A stretch of DNA of 64,000 bases from Serratia sp. FDAARGOS_506 (GCF_003812745.1 NZ_CP033831.1:2480001-2544000), one strand, 5' to 3'; counted from the stretch's first letter, positions 1 through 10,007 are shown. Notes: generated from the sequence alone by a model not told the origin. Made by a program: numbers and translations.

Positions 1-84
1 CGCTATTATCGCAACGACGAAGCGGTAGAGCTGGACTGGGTCGGGTTCGATCATTTCAACGCGGAGCCGGGCACCCATGGATGA
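1..84 (+). CDS. thiL: Thiamine-monophosphate kinase, C-terminal end (partial)
   Basis: Only the last 27 codons are in the window, ending at TGA 82-84. The peptide carries a WVGFDHF-type tail like the end of enterobacterial ThiL, and the next gene is pgpA, which follows thiL in E. coli. ThiL phosphorylates thiamine monophosphate to thiamine diphosphate in the cytoplasm. The stop lies 8 bases inside the start of pgpA, so the two are probably translationally coupled. The fragment is too short to identify alone; the call rests mostly on gene order. Confidence 0.75.
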   Translation, partial: RYYRNDEAVELDWVGFDHFNAEPGTHG

Positions 85-571
85 AGCCAAGCGTCGGCTG
101 CGGATGAGCAATCCGTGGCACCTGCTGGCCACCGGGTTTGGCAGCGGTTTGTCACCGGTGATGCCGGGCACCATGGGATCGCTGGCGGCGATCCCGTTCT
201 GGCTGCTGCTGATCCAGCTGCCGTGGCAGCTCTACTCACTGGCGGTGATGTTCAGCATCTGTATCGGCGTCTATATTTGCCACCGTACGGCAAAAGACAT
301 GAAGGTGCACGATCACGGCAGCATCGTCTGGGACGAGTTCGTCGGCATGTGGATCACGCTGATGGCGCTACCGGTCAACGACTGGCGCTGGGTCGCTGCC
401 GGTTTCGTCATCTTCCGCATTCTGGATATGTGGAAACCGTGGCCGATCCGCTGGTTCGACCGCAACGTGCATGGCGGCATGGGCATCATGGTCGACGATA
501 TCATCGCCGGGGTGCTGTCTGCCGGCATCATCTACCTGATTGGGCACCACTGGCCGATCGGACTGTTCTGA
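77..571 (+). CDS. pgpA: Phosphatidylglycerophosphatase A
   Basis: This 164-residue inner-membrane protein should remove phosphate from phosphatidylglycerol phosphate, giving phosphatidylglycerol. The N-terminal stretch MSNPWHLLATGFGSGLSP and the following PGTMGSLAAIP match E. coli PgpA closely. Several hydrophobic segments follow, and the acidic motifs WDEFVG and VDDIIAG are the conserved metal-binding parts of the family. ATG 77 is the first start in frame after the upstream gene's reading frame and overlaps the end of thiL by 8 bases. A Met ten codons in, before SNPWH, is an alternative start, but the family usually has a leader here. Confidence 0.93.
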   Translation: MDEAKRRLRMSNPWHLLATGFGSGLSPVMPGTMGSLAAIPFWLLLIQLPWQLYSLAVMFSICIGVYICHRTAKDMKVHDHGSIVWDEFVGMWITLMALPVNDWRWVAAGFVIFRILDMWKPWPIRWFDRNVHGGMGIMVDDIIAGVLSAGIIYLIGHHWPIGLF

Positions 572-577
572 CAGACG

Positions 578-601
578 GGCGCGGTGTTTCGCGCCTGCTT
601 C
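578..601 (+). terminator. Possible terminator after pgpA
   Basis: A 6-base stem (GGCGCG, 578-583, with CGCGCC, 590-595) is followed by a pyrimidine-rich but interrupted T tract. It lies between the convergent pgpA and yajO, so it could serve pgpA; a weak candidate. Confidence 0.4.
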
Positions 602-603
602 TC

Positions 604-1578
604 TTATTCAAATCCCGTCACCCGATGCGGCACGTAAGCCGTCTCCAGTTCCGCTATCTCTTGCGGCGACAAACTCAAATCGACCGCGGCGATGGCGTCA
701 TCCAACTGCTCGCTGCGTGAAGCACCGACGATCGGCGCGCTGACCGCCGGTTTGTTCAGCAGCCAGGCCAGCGCGATCTGCGCGCGTGAAACGCCGCGTT
801 CGTCAGCAAGGCTGGCGACGCGCTCGGCGATAATGGCGTCGATGCCTTCAGTTTCCTCATAGAGGCTCTTGCCGAACTGGTCGGAAACCAGCCGCGCGGT
901 GGTTTCGCCCCAGGGGCGGGTCAGACGGCCGCGCGCCAGCGGGCTCCACGGCAGCACGGCGATGCCTTCGGCGGCGCATAGCGGGTGCATTTCGCGCTCT
1001 TCTTCACGCTGAATCAGGTTGTATTGATCCTGCATGCTGACGAAGCGTGTCCAGCCGTGCAGATCGGCGGTATACAGCGCCTTGGCGAACTGCCAGGCGT
1101 ACATCGAGGAGGCGCCGATGTAACGCGCCTTACCGGCTTTCACCACGTCGTGCAGCGCTTCCAGCGTCTCTTCGAGCGGCGTTTCGTAATCCCAGCGATG
1201 GATCTGCAGCAAATCGACATAGTCGGTGCCCAAACGCCGCAGGCTGTCGTCGATGGACTGCATGATCTTGGCACGCGACAAACCGCGCTCCAGGTTGCTC
1301 AGAGGGAAATACACCTTGGTGGCGATCACCACATCTTCGCGACGCGCATAATCGCGCAGCGCCCGGCCGAGGATTTCCTCGCTGCTGCCGTCGGAATAGC
1401 TGTTGGCGGTGTCGAAAAAGTTGATGCCGGCTTCCAGCGCCTGTTTTAGCAGCGGGCGGCTGCTCTCTTCCGGCAGCGTCCAGGCGTGATTGCCGCGGTT
1501 CGGTTCACCGTAGGTCATGCAACCCAGACAGATACGCGAGACGTTCAGATCGGTGTTGCCCAATTTCAGGTACTTCAT
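604..1578 (-). CDS. yajO: Aldo/keto reductase YajO
   Basis: This 324-residue protein of the aldo/keto reductase family is a cytoplasmic NADPH-dependent TIM barrel. The catalytic tetrad is visible: Asp and Tyr in FFDTANSYSDG, Lys in VVIATKVYFP and His in LLQIHRWDYETP. The C-terminal cofactor site appears as APIVGASRSEQL. E. coli YajO sits at the same place next to dxs and has been linked to thiamine and deoxyxylulose metabolism. The true substrate cannot be read from sequence. A GGGAGG ribosome site precedes ATG 1578. A terminator between dxs and this gene suggests it has its own promoter. Confidence 0.92.
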   Translation of the reverse strand: MKYLKLGNTDLNVSRICLGCMTYGEPNRGNHAWTLPEESSRPLLKQALEAGINFFDTANSYSDGSSEEILGRALRDYARREDVVIATKVYFPLSNLERGLSRAKIMQSIDDSLRRLGTDYVDLLQIHRWDYETPLEETLEALHDVVKAGKARYIGASSMYAWQFAKALYTADLHGWTRFVSMQDQYNLIQREEEREMHPLCAAEGIAVLPWSPLARGRLTRPWGETTARLVSDQFGKSLYEETEGIDAIIAERVASLADERGVSRAQIALAWLLNKPAVSAPIVGASRSEQLDDAIAAVDLSLSPQEIAELETAYVPHRVTGFE

Positions 1579-1639
1579 GCTTGCCTCCCATTCACAGCTC
1601 AGACAGTAACTGTAGCGCGGATCCCGGAGGGCGGAAATG

Positions 1640-1667
1640 AAAACGCCCCCGAAGGCGGAGGCGTTTT
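1640..1667 (-). terminator. Terminator after dxs
   Basis: Arms AAAACGCC (1640-1647) and GGCGTTTT (1660-1667) with inner CCG/CGG pairing and a 4-base loop. T tracts flank it on both strands; on the minus strand it follows the dxs stop and precedes yajO. Confidence 0.8.
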
Positions 1668-1685
1668 GTCAGGCGCGAGTGGTGA

Positions 1686-3551
1686 TTACTGCGCCAGCCA
1701 GGTTTCGATTTGGCGCTGAATGCCGGCGGCGTCCAGCCCCAGTTCGGCGCGCAGTTCTTCCTGGGTGCCCTGCGAGACGAAGCTGTCCGGCAGGCCGAGG
1801 TTCAGCACCGGCACCGGACGGCGTTTGGCCATCAGCAGTTCGTTGACGCCGCTGCCGGCGCCGCCCATGATGGCGTTCTCCTCCAGCGTGACCAGCGTTT
1901 CATGGCTGGCGGCCAGTTCGAGCACCAACTGCTCGTCCAGCGGTTTGACGAAGCGCATGTCGACCAGCGTGGCGTTGAGCGCTTCCGCTGCCGCAGCGGC
2001 TTCCGGCAGCAGGGTGCCGAAGTTGAGAATGGCGATCTTTTCCCCCTGGCGGCGCACCACACCTTTGCCGATCGGCAGCAGGCTGAGCGGCTCCAGCGCC
2101 GCGCCGGTGCCGGTGCCGCGCGGATAGCGCACGGCGCTCGGGCCGGCATTGTAGTGATAGCCGGTATACAGCATCTGGCGGCATTCGTTCTCGTCGCTCG
2201 GCGTCATGATCACCATGGTCGGGATGCAGCGCATGAACGACAGATCGAACGCCCCCTGGTGGGTCTGGCCATCGGCGCCGACGATGCCGCCGCGATCGAT
2301 GGCGAACATCACCGGCAGGTTTTGGATCGCCACGTCGTGAATCAGCTGATCGTAGGCGCGCTGCAGGAAGGTGGAATAGATCGCCACCACCGGTTTGTAG
2401 CCGCCTATCGCCAGCCCGGCGGCGAAGGTGACGGCGTGCTGCTCGGCGATCGCCACGTCGAAATATTGCTGCGGGTAGTCGCGGGAGAACTGCACCATGC
2501 CGGAGCCTTCGCGCATCGCCGGCGTGATCGCCATCAGCGAACTGTCTTTGGCGGCGGTTTCACACAGCCAGTCGCCGAAAATTTTCGAATAGGTCGGCAG
2601 GCCGCCGGCGCTTTTCGGCAGCGTACCGCTGGCAGGATCGAATTTCGGCACCGCGTGGAAGCTGATCGGATCCTTCTCCGCCGGCGCGTAACCGCGGCCT
2701 TTTTTGGTCATGATGTGCAACAGCTGCGGGCCTTTCAGATCGCGCATGTTTTTCAACGTGGCGACCAGCCCCTGCACGTCGTGCCCGTCTACCGGGCCGA
2801 TATAGTTGAAGCCCAACTCTTCGAACAACGTGCCCGGCACCACCATGCCTTTCAGGTGCTCTTCGGTGCGTTTCACCAGCTCCTTGATCGGCGGCACGCC
2901 GGCCAGCACTTTCTTGCCGCCTTCGCGCAGGGTGGAGTAAAGCTTGCCGGACAGCAGCTGCGCCAGGTGGTTGTTCAGCGCGCCGACGTTTTCGGAGATC
3001 GACATCTCATTGTCGTTCAACACCACCAGCATATCCGGGTTGATGTCGCCGGCGTGGTTCATCGCTTCGAACGCCATACCGGCGGTGATGGCGCCGTCGC
3101 CGATGACGCACACCGTACGGCGGCCTTTGCCTTCACGCTCCGCTGCCACCGCCATACCGAGACCGGCGCTGATCGAGGTTGACGAGTGGCCGACCGACAG
3201 CACGTCGTATTCGCTCTCGGCGCGCCACGGGAAGGGGTGCAGGCCGTTCTTTTGCCGGATAGTGGCGATCCGGTCGCGGCGGCCGGTCAGAATTTTGTGC
3301 GGGTAGGCCTGGTGGCCAACGTCCCACACCAGGTGATCGAACGGCGTGTTGTAGACGAAATGCAACGCCACCGTCAATTCGACGGTACCCAGCCCGGAGG
3401 CAAAGTGGCCGCTGGAGCGACTGACGCTGTTCAGCAGGTATTGCCGCAGCTCATCGCACAGCTTCGGCAAACTCTCTTTGGGCAGTGAGCGGAGTTCCTC
3501 GGGGTTTTCCGCAAGCGCCAGGGTTGGGTATTTGGCTATATCAAGACTCAT
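1686..3551 (-). CDS. dxs: 1-deoxy-D-xylulose-5-phosphate synthase
   Basis: This 621-residue thiamine-diphosphate enzyme makes 1-deoxyxylulose 5-phosphate from pyruvate and glyceraldehyde 3-phosphate, the first step of the MEP isoprenoid pathway. Near residue 80 is [13 protein letters not shown]. The diphosphate-binding segment [13 protein letters not shown]...LNDNEMSIS lies near residues 150-185, and the general-base Glu is in [14 protein letters not shown] near residue 370. Length matches E. coli Dxs (620). It is the last gene of leftward xseB-ispA-dxs, 34 bases after ispA, so three isoprenoid and DNA-repair genes share a transcript. The gap to ispA holds a perfect palindrome. Confidence 0.98.
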   Translation of the reverse strand: MSLDIAKYPTLALAENPEELRSLPKESLPKLCDELRQYLLNSVSRSSGHFASGLGTVELTVALHFVYNTPFDHLVWDVGHQAYPHKILTGRRDRIATIRQKNGLHPFPWRAESEYDVLSVGHSSTSISAGLGMAVAAEREGKGRRTVCVIGDGAITAGMAFEAMNHAGDINPDMLVVLNDNEMSISENVGALNNHLAQLLSGKLYSTLREGGKKVLAGVPPIKELVKRTEEHLKGMVVPGTLFEELGFNYIGPVDGHDVQGLVATLKNMRDLKGPQLLHIMTKKGRGYAPAEKDPISFHAVPKFDPASGTLPKSAGGLPTYSKIFGDWLCETAAKDSSLMAITPAMREGSGMVQFSRDYPQQYFDVAIAEQHAVTFAAGLAIGGYKPVVAIYSTFLQRAYDQLIHDVAIQNLPVMFAIDRGGIVGADGQTHQGAFDLSFMRCIPTMVIMTPSDENECRQMLYTGYHYNAGPSAVRYPRGTGTGAALEPLSLLPIGKGVVRRQGEKIAILNFGTLLPEAAAAAEALNATLVDMRFVKPLDEQLVLELAASHETLVTLEENAIMGGAGSGVNELLMAKRRPVPVLNLGLPDSFVSQGTQEELRAELGLDAAGIQRQIETWLAQ

Positions 3552-3572
3552 TCGATACTCATATCAGAGGAG

Positions 3573-3589
3573 TTAACGTCACACGTTAA
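3573..3589. repeat. Perfect 17-base palindrome at ispA stop / dxs leader
   Basis: TTAACGT (3573-3579), CAC, ACGTTAA (3583-3589). It covers the ispA stop codon and lies 22 bases upstream of the dxs start on the same transcript. No function is known to me. Confidence 0.6.
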
Positions 3590-4506
3590 TTGTCGCGTTC
3601 AATAATGAAGCTGGCTAACGCTCGCAATGGCGCTGTGTTATAAGATTGCGCTGCCAAAGTGTCTAATGCAGCTAATGCTTCCTGATAGAGATCCCACGCT
3701 TTTGCTTTCGCGCTGTCAAGCCCGAGCAACGCCGGGTAGGTACTCTTTCCGTGTTGTTGGTCCGCTCCCTGGCGCTTGCCGATTTTTTCAGTCTCGCCGA
3801 CAACGTCCAAAATGTCATCCTGCACCTGGAACGCCAAGCCAACCGCGGCGGCGTAACGATCCAACTGCGGCAGCGCCGCGCGCCCGGCTTCGCCGGCGCT
3901 CAACGCGCCCAGGCGCACTGCAGCACGGATCAGCGCGCCGGTTTTGTGGCGGTGGATCTGCTCCAGCGCCTGCAGGTCGACATGCTTGCCTTCGGCTTCC
4001 AGATCCAGCGATTGGCCGCCGCACATGCCGGCGACGCCGCTGGCGGTCGCCAGCTCGGAGACCATCGCCAGCCGATCGCGCAGCGCCACGTCGGGCATCT
4101 CTGCATCGGCCAGGATCGAGAACGCCAGCGTTTGCAACGCATCACCGGCCAGGATCGCGTTGGCTTCGCCGAATTTAATGTGGCAGGTCGGCTGGCCGCG
4201 GCGCAGATCGTCGTCGTCCATCGCCGGCAGATCGTCGTGGATCAGCGAGTAGGCGTGAATGCATTCCACCGCCGCCGCCGGTGCGTCCAGGTTGGCCAGC
4301 GACACGCCGAACATCTGGCCGGTGGTGTACACCAGGAACGGGCGCAGGCGTTTGCCGCCCAGCAGGGCGCCGTGACGCATCGCCGCCACCATGTTGCCGT
4401 CGTTGAACGGCAGCGGGGCGATGAAGTCCAGCAGCGCGCGATCGGCGCGCTGGCGGAAAATCTGCAGTTGATCGGCAAAAGCGGCCGATGGAGCGATCTC
4501 TGACAT
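3586..4506 (-). CDS. ispA: Farnesyl diphosphate synthase
   Basis: This 306-residue all-alpha prenyltransferase condenses dimethylallyl and isopentenyl diphosphates to farnesyl diphosphate in the cytoplasm. Both Asp-rich magnesium motifs are present: DDLPAMDDDDLRRG near residue 90 and QVQDDILDVVG near residue 230. GGKRLRP near residue 50 binds diphosphate. E. coli IspA has 299 residues, so length is normal. It starts 5 bases after the xseB stop and is followed by dxs, the usual gamma-proteobacterial order. Confidence 0.97.
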   Translation of the reverse strand: MSEIAPSAAFADQLQIFRQRADRALLDFIAPLPFNDGNMVAAMRHGALLGGKRLRPFLVYTTGQMFGVSLANLDAPAAAVECIHAYSLIHDDLPAMDDDDLRRGQPTCHIKFGEANAILAGDALQTLAFSILADAEMPDVALRDRLAMVSELATASGVAGMCGGQSLDLEAEGKHVDLQALEQIHRHKTGALIRAAVRLGALSAGEAGRAALPQLDRYAAAVGLAFQVQDDILDVVGETEKIGKRQGADQQHGKSTYPALLGLDSAKAKAWDLYQEALAALDTLAAQSYNTAPLRALASFIIERDN

Positions 4507-4511
4507 GTCGG

Positions 4512-4775
4512 TTACTCGGCATCCGGTGTGAAAGGCGCCAGCGCCGCATCGTCGGCGCTGTCGTTAAGAAGTATCTGCACACGCTGTTCCGCCTGTTGCA
4601 GTTTTTGCTGGCCCTGACGCGCCAGCTGTACGCCGCGTTCGAACTCGTTCAGCGCGTCTTCCAGCGGCAGTTCGCCCGACTCCAGACGCGTCACGATGCT
4701 TTCCAGCTCGCCGAGGGCGCTTTCAAAGCTGGCAGTTTGCTCTGTACTGGCTGATTGTGCTGGTTTTTTCGGCAT
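4512..4775 (-). CDS. xseB: Exodeoxyribonuclease VII small subunit
   Basis: This 87-residue protein is the small subunit of exonuclease VII, which degrades single-stranded DNA in the cytoplasm together with XseA (encoded elsewhere). The core [19 protein letters not shown]...[13 protein letters not shown] is the family signature, forming two helices. The acidic tail is variable. It heads the xseB-ispA-dxs operon, and the gap to thiI (4776-4935) must hold divergent promoters. The ribosome site upstream of ATG 4775 is weak. Confidence 0.95.
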   Translation of the reverse strand: MPKKPAQSASTEQTASFESALGELESIVTRLESGELPLEDALNEFERGVQLARQGQQKLQQAEQRVQILLNDSADDAALAPFTPDAE

Positions 4776-4890
4776 AATTTTCTTTTTACGTCATCATGTG
4801 AACCGTGGCGCCAGAGCCTATCCTAGCGGATCTTGATTAGCAAATCATGGCGCTCATGTGTGGTTTTGTGCGCAGAGCACGGCGATATGG

Positions 4891-4899
4891 TGATATACT
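4891..4899 (+). promoter_or_regulatory. Extended -10 promoter for thiI
   Basis: TGATATACT fits an extended -10 element (TGN-TATACT) 37 bases before the thiI ATG. No good -35 is visible at the right spacing. Confidence 0.45.
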
Positions 4900-4935
4900 C
4901 CGCGCCGTAATTCTTATCTGACAACAAAGACCGCC

Positions 4936-6384
4936 ATGAAGTTTATCATTAAATTGTTCCCGGAAATCACCATCAAGAGCCAATCTGTGCGCTTGCGCTT
5001 TATCAAGATTCTCTCGACCAATATTCGCAACGTCCTGAAGCAGTATGATGAAACGCTGGCGGTCGTCCGTCACTGGGATCATATCGAAGTTCGCGCCAAA
5101 GATGAAAACCAGCGGCCGATCATCGCCGACGCCCTGACGCGCATTCCCGGCATCCACCATGTTCTGGAAGTGGAAGATCGCGCTTATACCGACATCCACC
5201 ACATCTTCGAGCAGACGCTGGAGGCCTATCGCGCCCAGCTGGAAGGCAAAACCTTCTGCGTGCGCGTCAAACGCCGCGGCAAGCAGGCGTTCAACTCGCA
5301 GGACGTGGAGCGTTACGTCGGCGGCGGCCTGAACCAGCATATCGAAAGCGCGCGCGTTAACCTGACCCGCCCGCAGGTCACGGTAAATCTGGAGATCGAA
5401 GACGACAAGCTGATGCTGGTCAAACGCCGCCTCGAAGGCATCGGCGGCTACCCGGTCGGCACCCAGGAAGACGTAATGTCGCTGATTTCCGGCGGTTTCG
5501 ACTCGGGCGTGTCCAGCTATATGCTGATGCGCCGCGGCTGCCGCGTGCACTTTTGCTTCTTCAATCTGGGCGGCGCCGCGCACGAGATCGGCGTGAAGCA
5601 GGTGGCGCACTACCTGTGGAATCGCTTCGCCAGCTCGCACAAGGTGCGCTTCGTCGCCATCGACTTCGAGCCGGTGGTGGGTGAGATCCTGGAGAAGGTC
5701 GACGACGGCCAGATGGGCGTAGTGCTCAAGCGCATGATGGTGCGAGCCGCTTCGCAGGTGGCCGAACGCTACGGCGTGCAGGCGCTGGTGACCGGTGAGG
5801 CGCTGGGGCAGGTCTCCAGCCAGACGCTGACCAACCTGCGTTTGATCGACAATGCGTCCGATACCCTGATCCTGCGTCCGCTGATCTCGCACGATAAAGA
5901 GCACATCATCAAACTGGCGCGTGAAATCGGCACCGAAGACTTCGCCAAAACCATGCCGGAATACTGCGGCGTGATTTCGAAGAGCCCGACGGTGAAAGCG
6001 ATCAAGGCCAAGATTGAAGAGGAAGAGAGCCACTTCGATTTCAGCATTCTCGACCGGGTGGTGAGCGAGGCGAAGAACGTCGATATCCGCTCCATCGCCG
6101 AACAGGCGCAGGAGCAGGTGACCGAGGTGGAAACCGTCGCGGCCTTTAGCGCCGATGAGGTGATCCTGGATATCCGCTCCAACGACGAGCAGGAAGAAAA
6201 ACCGCTGCAGCTGGAACAGGTTGAAGTGAAAGCGCTGCCGTTCTACAAGCTGAGCACCCAGTTCGGCGATCTGGACCAGAGTAAAACCTACCTGCTGTAC
6301 TGCGAGCGTGGCGTGATGAGCCGCCTGCAGGCGCTGTACCTGCTGGAGCAGGGCTTCAGCAACGTGAAGGTTTATCGCCCGTAA
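4936..6384 (+). CDS. thiI: tRNA 4-thiouridine / thiazole sulfurtransferase
   Basis: This 482-residue enzyme adenylates tRNA U8 and transfers sulfur to make 4-thiouridine; it also delivers sulfur to thiamine thiazole synthesis. An N-terminal ferredoxin-like and THUMP region (about 1-165) is followed by a PP-loop, [11 protein letters not shown], near residue 183. [10 protein letters not shown] near residue 344 has the first reactive Cys. A C-terminal rhodanese domain ends in [17 protein letters not shown] with the persulfide Cys near 456. Length equals E. coli ThiI (482). It is transcribed divergently from xseB. Confidence 0.98.
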   Translation: MKFIIKLFPEITIKSQSVRLRFIKILSTNIRNVLKQYDETLAVVRHWDHIEVRAKDENQRPIIADALTRIPGIHHVLEVEDRAYTDIHHIFEQTLEAYRAQLEGKTFCVRVKRRGKQAFNSQDVERYVGGGLNQHIESARVNLTRPQVTVNLEIEDDKLMLVKRRLEGIGGYPVGTQEDVMSLISGGFDSGVSSYMLMRRGCRVHFCFFNLGGAAHEIGVKQVAHYLWNRFASSHKVRFVAIDFEPVVGEILEKVDDGQMGVVLKRMMVRAASQVAERYGVQALVTGEALGQVSSQTLTNLRLIDNASDTLILRPLISHDKEHIIKLAREIGTEDFAKTMPEYCGVISKSPTVKAIKAKIEEEESHFDFSILDRVVSEAKNVDIRSIAEQAQEQVTEVETVAAFSADEVILDIRSNDEQEEKPLQLEQVEVKALPFYKLSTQFGDLDQSKTYLLYCERGVMSRLQALYLLEQGFSNVKVYRP

Positions 6385-6408
6385 AGTGCGGAGCGGCATT
6401 AATAACGA

Positions 6409-6437
6409 GGGCTGAACCGGTGTTCAGCCCTTTTTTT
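6409..6437 (+). terminator. Intrinsic terminator after thiI
   Basis: GGGCTGAAC (6409-6417), CGGT loop, GTTCAGCCC (6422-6430), then seven T. Confidence 0.95.
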
Positions 6438-6450
6438 ATCGGCAGGCCGC

Positions 6451-7041
6451 TCAGTCGCGGAAATCGTACATCCCTGGGATCAGCACCAGCTGCGCGGCGA
6501 TCTCCGCCGCTTTGGCCTTGCCAAGCAGCAGATCTATCAGCTTCAGCGCGAATTCCATCGCGGTGCCCGGCCCCTGGCTGGTGAGCAGGTTGACGCGTGC
6601 GTCGTACACCACGCGGCGCTCCATCCATTTATCCGCCGGGATCTGGTCTTTCAACCCCGGGAAGCCGGTCATGTTGCCAACCGGAAACAGATCGTGGTGC
6701 TGCAGCACCAGTGCCGGCGCCGCGCAGATGGCGGCGACGATGTTGCCCTGCAGATGCATCTGCCGCACCTTTTCCACCAGCAGCGGGCTGTCGCGGAAGC
6801 ATTCCGCGCCTTTCAGGCCGCCGGGCAGCACGATGGCGTCGAACGGCTCATCAACGATCGCCACCAGCGCCGCGTCGGCCAGCAGTTTGACGCCACGCGA
6901 ACAGACGATAGTCAGCTCGCCGTCGCCGGCAACGCTGGCGGTAGTGACTTTTACGCCCGCCCGCACCAGCAGATCGATGGTGGTGACGGCTTCGGTTTCT
7001 TCGCTACCAGGTGCCAGGCAGACCAGCGCCGATACGCTCAT
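6451..7041 (-). CDS. yajL: Protein/nucleic acid deglycase-chaperone YajL (DJ-1 family)
   Basis: This 196-residue DJ-1/PfpI-family cytoplasmic protein is reported in E. coli to protect thiol proteins and repair glyoxal-type damage. The nucleophile-elbow Cys is in [12 protein letters not shown] near residue 106, and GSEETEAV near the N-terminus has the conserved Glu. I chose ATG 7041, not ATG 7047: AAGGA lies 8 bases upstream of the former and too close to the latter, and the product then matches the 196 residues of E. coli YajL. It overlaps the end of panE by 38 bases, so the two are one transcript. Confidence 0.95.
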   Translation of the reverse strand: MSVSALVCLAPGSEETEAVTTIDLLVRAGVKVTTASVAGDGELTIVCSRGVKLLADAALVAIVDEPFDAIVLPGGLKGAECFRDSPLLVEKVRQMHLQGNIVAAICAAPALVLQHHDLFPVGNMTGFPGLKDQIPADKWMERRVVYDARVNLLTSQGPGTAMEFALKLIDLLLGKAKAAEIAAQLVLIPGMYDFRD

Positions 7042-7915
7042 ATTCATTTTCCTTTCGTTTAATCAGTTCAAACAGCCGCGCATTCTCCGGCAGCGTGAGG
7101 CCGTGGCTGCGCGCGCGGCGCAACAGGTAGCCGGTGATGTAGTCGATCTCGGTATGCCGCTGGCTGCGAATGTCTTGCAGCATCGACGAAACGTTGTCGG
7201 CGGTGCTGTGGATCACGTCCATCACGTATTGCATCAGACCTTCGCAGGAGGTGTGGTAGCCCTCCATCGCCATCACGGCGGCAACCTCACGGCACAGCGT
7301 TTCGATCTGTTCCGGGTAGCGCTGGAGATCGCCGTTGCGGCAGCCGTACAATGCCGTCAACGGGTTGATCACGCAGTTGACCGCCAGCTTGCGCCAGTTG
7401 GCCGAGGCGATGTTGTTGTGCCAGGCGACGTCGGGCAGCGCCTGATGCAGCACTTCCGCCAGATGGCTGAGGTGCTGGGCAGCCGGCGAGGTCGGGCCGA
7501 TGTGGGTGATGCCGGTGGCGACGTGGATAATGGTGCTGCCTTCGTGGCGCGCGGCATGGGTGGTAGTGCCCTGCAGGATCGGCTGGCCGTTCGGCGGCAG
7601 CTCCTCCTGGGTGCCCATGCCGTTGTGCAGCAGCAAAATGGCGCACAGGGGGTTCAGCTTCGGCAGCAGCGCGCTGACCGCGCTGGACACCTGCCAGGCT
7701 TTCAGCGTCACCAGCAGCAGCTCGCTTTGCGCGAGGTGCTCCGGATCGTTGGTGGGCAAGTTGCGATTGAACGAGACGCCTTCCGGCTCTATCACGTTCA
7801 CGGCGCAAAAAGGCTGCGGCACTCTTAGCCATCCCTGTACATCGTGACCCTGCTGATACAGCCGGGAGAGCCACAGTTGTCCGAGCGCGCCGCAACCAAG
7901 AATGGTTATTTTCAT
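7004..7915 (-). CDS. panE: 2-dehydropantoate 2-reductase (ketopantoate reductase)
   Basis: This 303-residue NADPH-dependent enzyme reduces ketopantoate to pantoate for pantothenate and coenzyme A synthesis. The Rossmann motif GCGALGQLW is at residues 7-15. The catalytic Lys is in [13 protein letters not shown] near 176, and the substrate-binding Glu is in [13 protein letters not shown] near 256. Length equals E. coli PanE (303). AAGGAGA stands before ATG 7915. Its 3' end overlaps the yajL start, as in E. coli. Confidence 0.97.
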   Translation of the reverse strand: MKITILGCGALGQLWLSRLYQQGHDVQGWLRVPQPFCAVNVIEPEGVSFNRNLPTNDPEHLAQSELLLVTLKAWQVSSAVSALLPKLNPLCAILLLHNGMGTQEELPPNGQPILQGTTTHAARHEGSTIIHVATGITHIGPTSPAAQHLSHLAEVLHQALPDVAWHNNIASANWRKLAVNCVINPLTALYGCRNGDLQRYPEQIETLCREVAAVMAMEGYHTSCEGLMQYVMDVIHSTADNVSSMLQDIRSQRHTEIDYITGYLLRRARSHGLTLPENARLFELIKRKENEYERIGAGLPGTW

Positions 7916-8097
7916 TCAGTCTCCTTGGAAACACGGGAATACCGCTCAATTACCGTGAATTAACTATAGGCTTTATGGCAGCCCGAAGCGCTATCCCTGC
8001 GTGCGTTCGGCAGATTTTGTCTGAGGCGGCAAAGCGGTTATCATGCTCGGCATCAAAATCGCCTAAGCTATTAGGCACTCATTCAGGAGGAAGAAGT

Positions 8098-8589
8098 ATG
8101 CCATCTTTCGACATCGTTTCCGAAATTGATATGCAGGAAGTACGTAACGCCGTTGAGAATGCCACCCGCGATCTCGGCACCCGCTGGGATTTTCGCAACG
8201 TGCCGGCCAGCTTTGAGCTAAACGAGAAGAATCAAAGCATCAAGGTTGCCACCGAGTCTGATTTCCAGGTGCAGCAGCTGCTCGACATTCTGCGCGAAAA
8301 GCTGAGCAAGCGCAGCATCGACGGCGCCGCGCTGGAGATCCCGGAAGAGTTTACCCACAGCGGTAAAACCTACAGCGTGGAAGCCAAGCTGAAGCAGGGG
8401 ATTGAAACCTCTGTGGCGAAGAAAATCGTCAAGCTGATCAAAGACAGCAAGCTGAAGGTGCAGGCGCAGATCCAGGGCGAAGAAGTACGGGTGACCGGCA
8501 AGTCACGCGACGATTTGCAGAGCGTGATGGCGCTGGTGCGCGGCGGCGATCTGGGGCAGCCGTTCCAGTTCAAGAACTTCCGCGATTAA
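8098..8589 (+). CDS. yajQ: Nucleotide-binding protein YajQ (DUF520)
   Basis: This 163-residue cytoplasmic protein has two RNP-like folds. The start [19 protein letters not shown] and the C-terminal [19 protein letters not shown] are family hallmarks. Family members bind nucleotides and RNA; a Xanthomonas relative binds cyclic di-GMP. The role here is inferred from the family only. ATG 8098 is fixed by a strong AGGAGG (8085-8090); in-frame starts further upstream have no such site. It is divergent from panE and converges on yajR. Confidence 0.96.
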   Translation: MPSFDIVSEIDMQEVRNAVENATRDLGTRWDFRNVPASFELNEKNQSIKVATESDFQVQQLLDILREKLSKRSIDGAALEIPEEFTHSGKTYSVEAKLKQGIETSVAKKIVKLIKDSKLKVQAQIQGEEVRVTGKSRDDLQSVMALVRGGDLGQPFQFKNFRD

Positions 8590-8597
8590 TCTTTACG

Positions 8598-8616
8598 GGG
8601 CCGGCATTGCCGGCCC
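8598..8616. terminator. Hairpin between convergent yajQ and yajR
   Basis: GGGCCGGC (8598-8605), ATT loop, GCCGGCCC (8609-8616). T tracts on both sides are weak (TGATTCTTT on the plus strand), so termination may be partial. Confidence 0.55.
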
Positions 8617-8623
8617 TGATTCT

Positions 8624-9988
8624 TTACAGCGAATTGACCAGCGCTTCCAGCTGACCGCGATTGGTCTGCTTGGTATCCACCTTGACGTAGGCGCTGCGCT
8701 CTTCCGGCACCACGATCGCCTCGGCCACGCCGGGCTGCGCCTTCAGGCGGCTTTCCAGCGCCGAATCCTTCACCGCCAGTTCCGACAGCGTAATGCGCAG
8801 GCTGCTGACATACGGCGGCTCTTTCATGGTGCTGCTGACCAGGAACCAAACCGCGGCCAATACGGCGCCGGCGATAAACACCAGCCCTGCGCCCTGCAAA
8901 CCGTACAGCCAGCCGCCGAGGCTACCGCCGATCGCCACGCCGATAAACTGGCTGGTGGAGTAGACGCCCATCGCGGTGCCCTTATAGCCGGCCGGCGATT
9001 CTTTGCTGATCAGCGAAGGCAGAATGGCTTCCATCACGTTGAAGGCCATGAAGAACAGCTGCACGCCGGCGATGATGCCCCACAGGTGCGCACCGGAGAG
9101 CCACAGCAGCACTTCGGCGCAGAACAGCACCGCCACGCAGCCCATAAAGACCTGCTTCATGCGGCGATATTTTTCGGCATAGATGATGAAAGGCACCACG
9201 GCGGCAAACGACACCAGCATGGTGACCAGATAGACGATCCAGTGTTCGCTGGCCGCCAGCCCGGCTTTTTCCATCGCCAGCGGCAGCGCCACGAAGCTCG
9301 ACATCAGCAGAATATGCAGGCACATGATGCCGAAGTTGAGTTTCAGCAGGCGCGAGTTGCTCAGCACCTTGCTGAAGCTGCCGCGCACGATGCTGGACTC
9401 GCGGTTCAGCAGGTGAGTGTCGGCGGAGGGCACCACCGCCAGAGTGATGACGATGCCGGCCAGCGCCAGTACGGCGATCATCCAGAACAGCGCATGCAGG
9501 CCGAAGGCATGGGTAATGATGGGGCCCAATACCATGGCGATGGCAAAGGTGATGCCGAAGCTGACGCCGATAAACGCCATCGCCTTGGTGCGGTTCTGTT
9601 CGCGGGTAAGATCGGAGAGCAGCGCCATTACCGCGGCGGCGATCGCGCCCGAACCTTGCAACGCGCGCCCGAGGATCACGCCCCAGATCGAATCGGTAAC
9701 GGCGGCGATCACGCTGCCGAGGGCAAAGATCAGCAGGCCGCCGACGATCAGCGGCTTGCGGCCGATGCGATCGGATACCAGGCCGAACGGGATTTGAAAC
9801 ACCGCCTGGGCCAGGCCGTAGATGCCGATGGCGATGCCGATCAGCGCTTCGCTGGCGCCGTTGAGCGCCATGCCGTAGGTGGTCAGCACCGGCAGTACCA
9901 TAAACATGCCGAGCATGCGCAGGGAGAATACGGTGCCCAATCCCCAGGTGGCGCGGCGCTCCTGCGGGGTCATTGAATTATCGTTCAC
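8624..9988 (-). CDS. yajR: Major facilitator superfamily transporter YajR
   Basis: This 454-residue inner-membrane MFS transporter has twelve predicted helices and a C-terminal ferredoxin-like YAM domain, as in E. coli YajR. The motif A region reads GLVSDRIGRKPLIVGG. The final ~65 residues (after STMKEPPYVSSLRI) form the soluble domain. The substrate is unknown. I start it at GTG 9988: GAGG lies 7 bases upstream, VNDNSMTP aligns with the E. coli start, and the length then equals E. coli YajR. ATG 10015 gives nine more residues but lies inside an upstream inverted repeat. Confidence 0.93.
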   Translation of the reverse strand: MNDNSMTPQERRATWGLGTVFSLRMLGMFMVLPVLTTYGMALNGASEALIGIAIGIYGLAQAVFQIPFGLVSDRIGRKPLIVGGLLIFALGSVIAAVTDSIWGVILGRALQGSGAIAAAVMALLSDLTREQNRTKAMAFIGVSFGITFAIAMVLGPIITHAFGLHALFWMIAVLALAGIVITLAVVPSADTHLLNRESSIVRGSFSKVLSNSRLLKLNFGIMCLHILLMSSFVALPLAMEKAGLAASEHWIVYLVTMLVSFAAVVPFIIYAEKYRRMKQVFMGCVAVLFCAEVLLWLSGAHLWGIIAGVQLFFMAFNVMEAILPSLISKESPAGYKGTAMGVYSTSQFIGVAIGGSLGGWLYGLQGAGLVFIAGAVLAAVWFLVSSTMKEPPYVSSLRITLSELAVKDSALESRLKAQPGVAEAIVVPEERSAYVKVDTKQTNRGQLEALVNSL

Positions 9989-10007
9989 ATCAAACCTCGG
10001 TAAAAAC

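Noticed and set aside
1710..3182. 490-codon frame antisense to dxs
   Set aside because: It mirrors the codon bias of dxs, is rich in His, Arg and Gln, and resembles no family; a shadow of a real gene.
4837..6399. 520-codon frame antisense to thiI
   Set aside because: Low-complexity His/Ala/Leu composition typical of reverse-frame shadows; thiI is certain.
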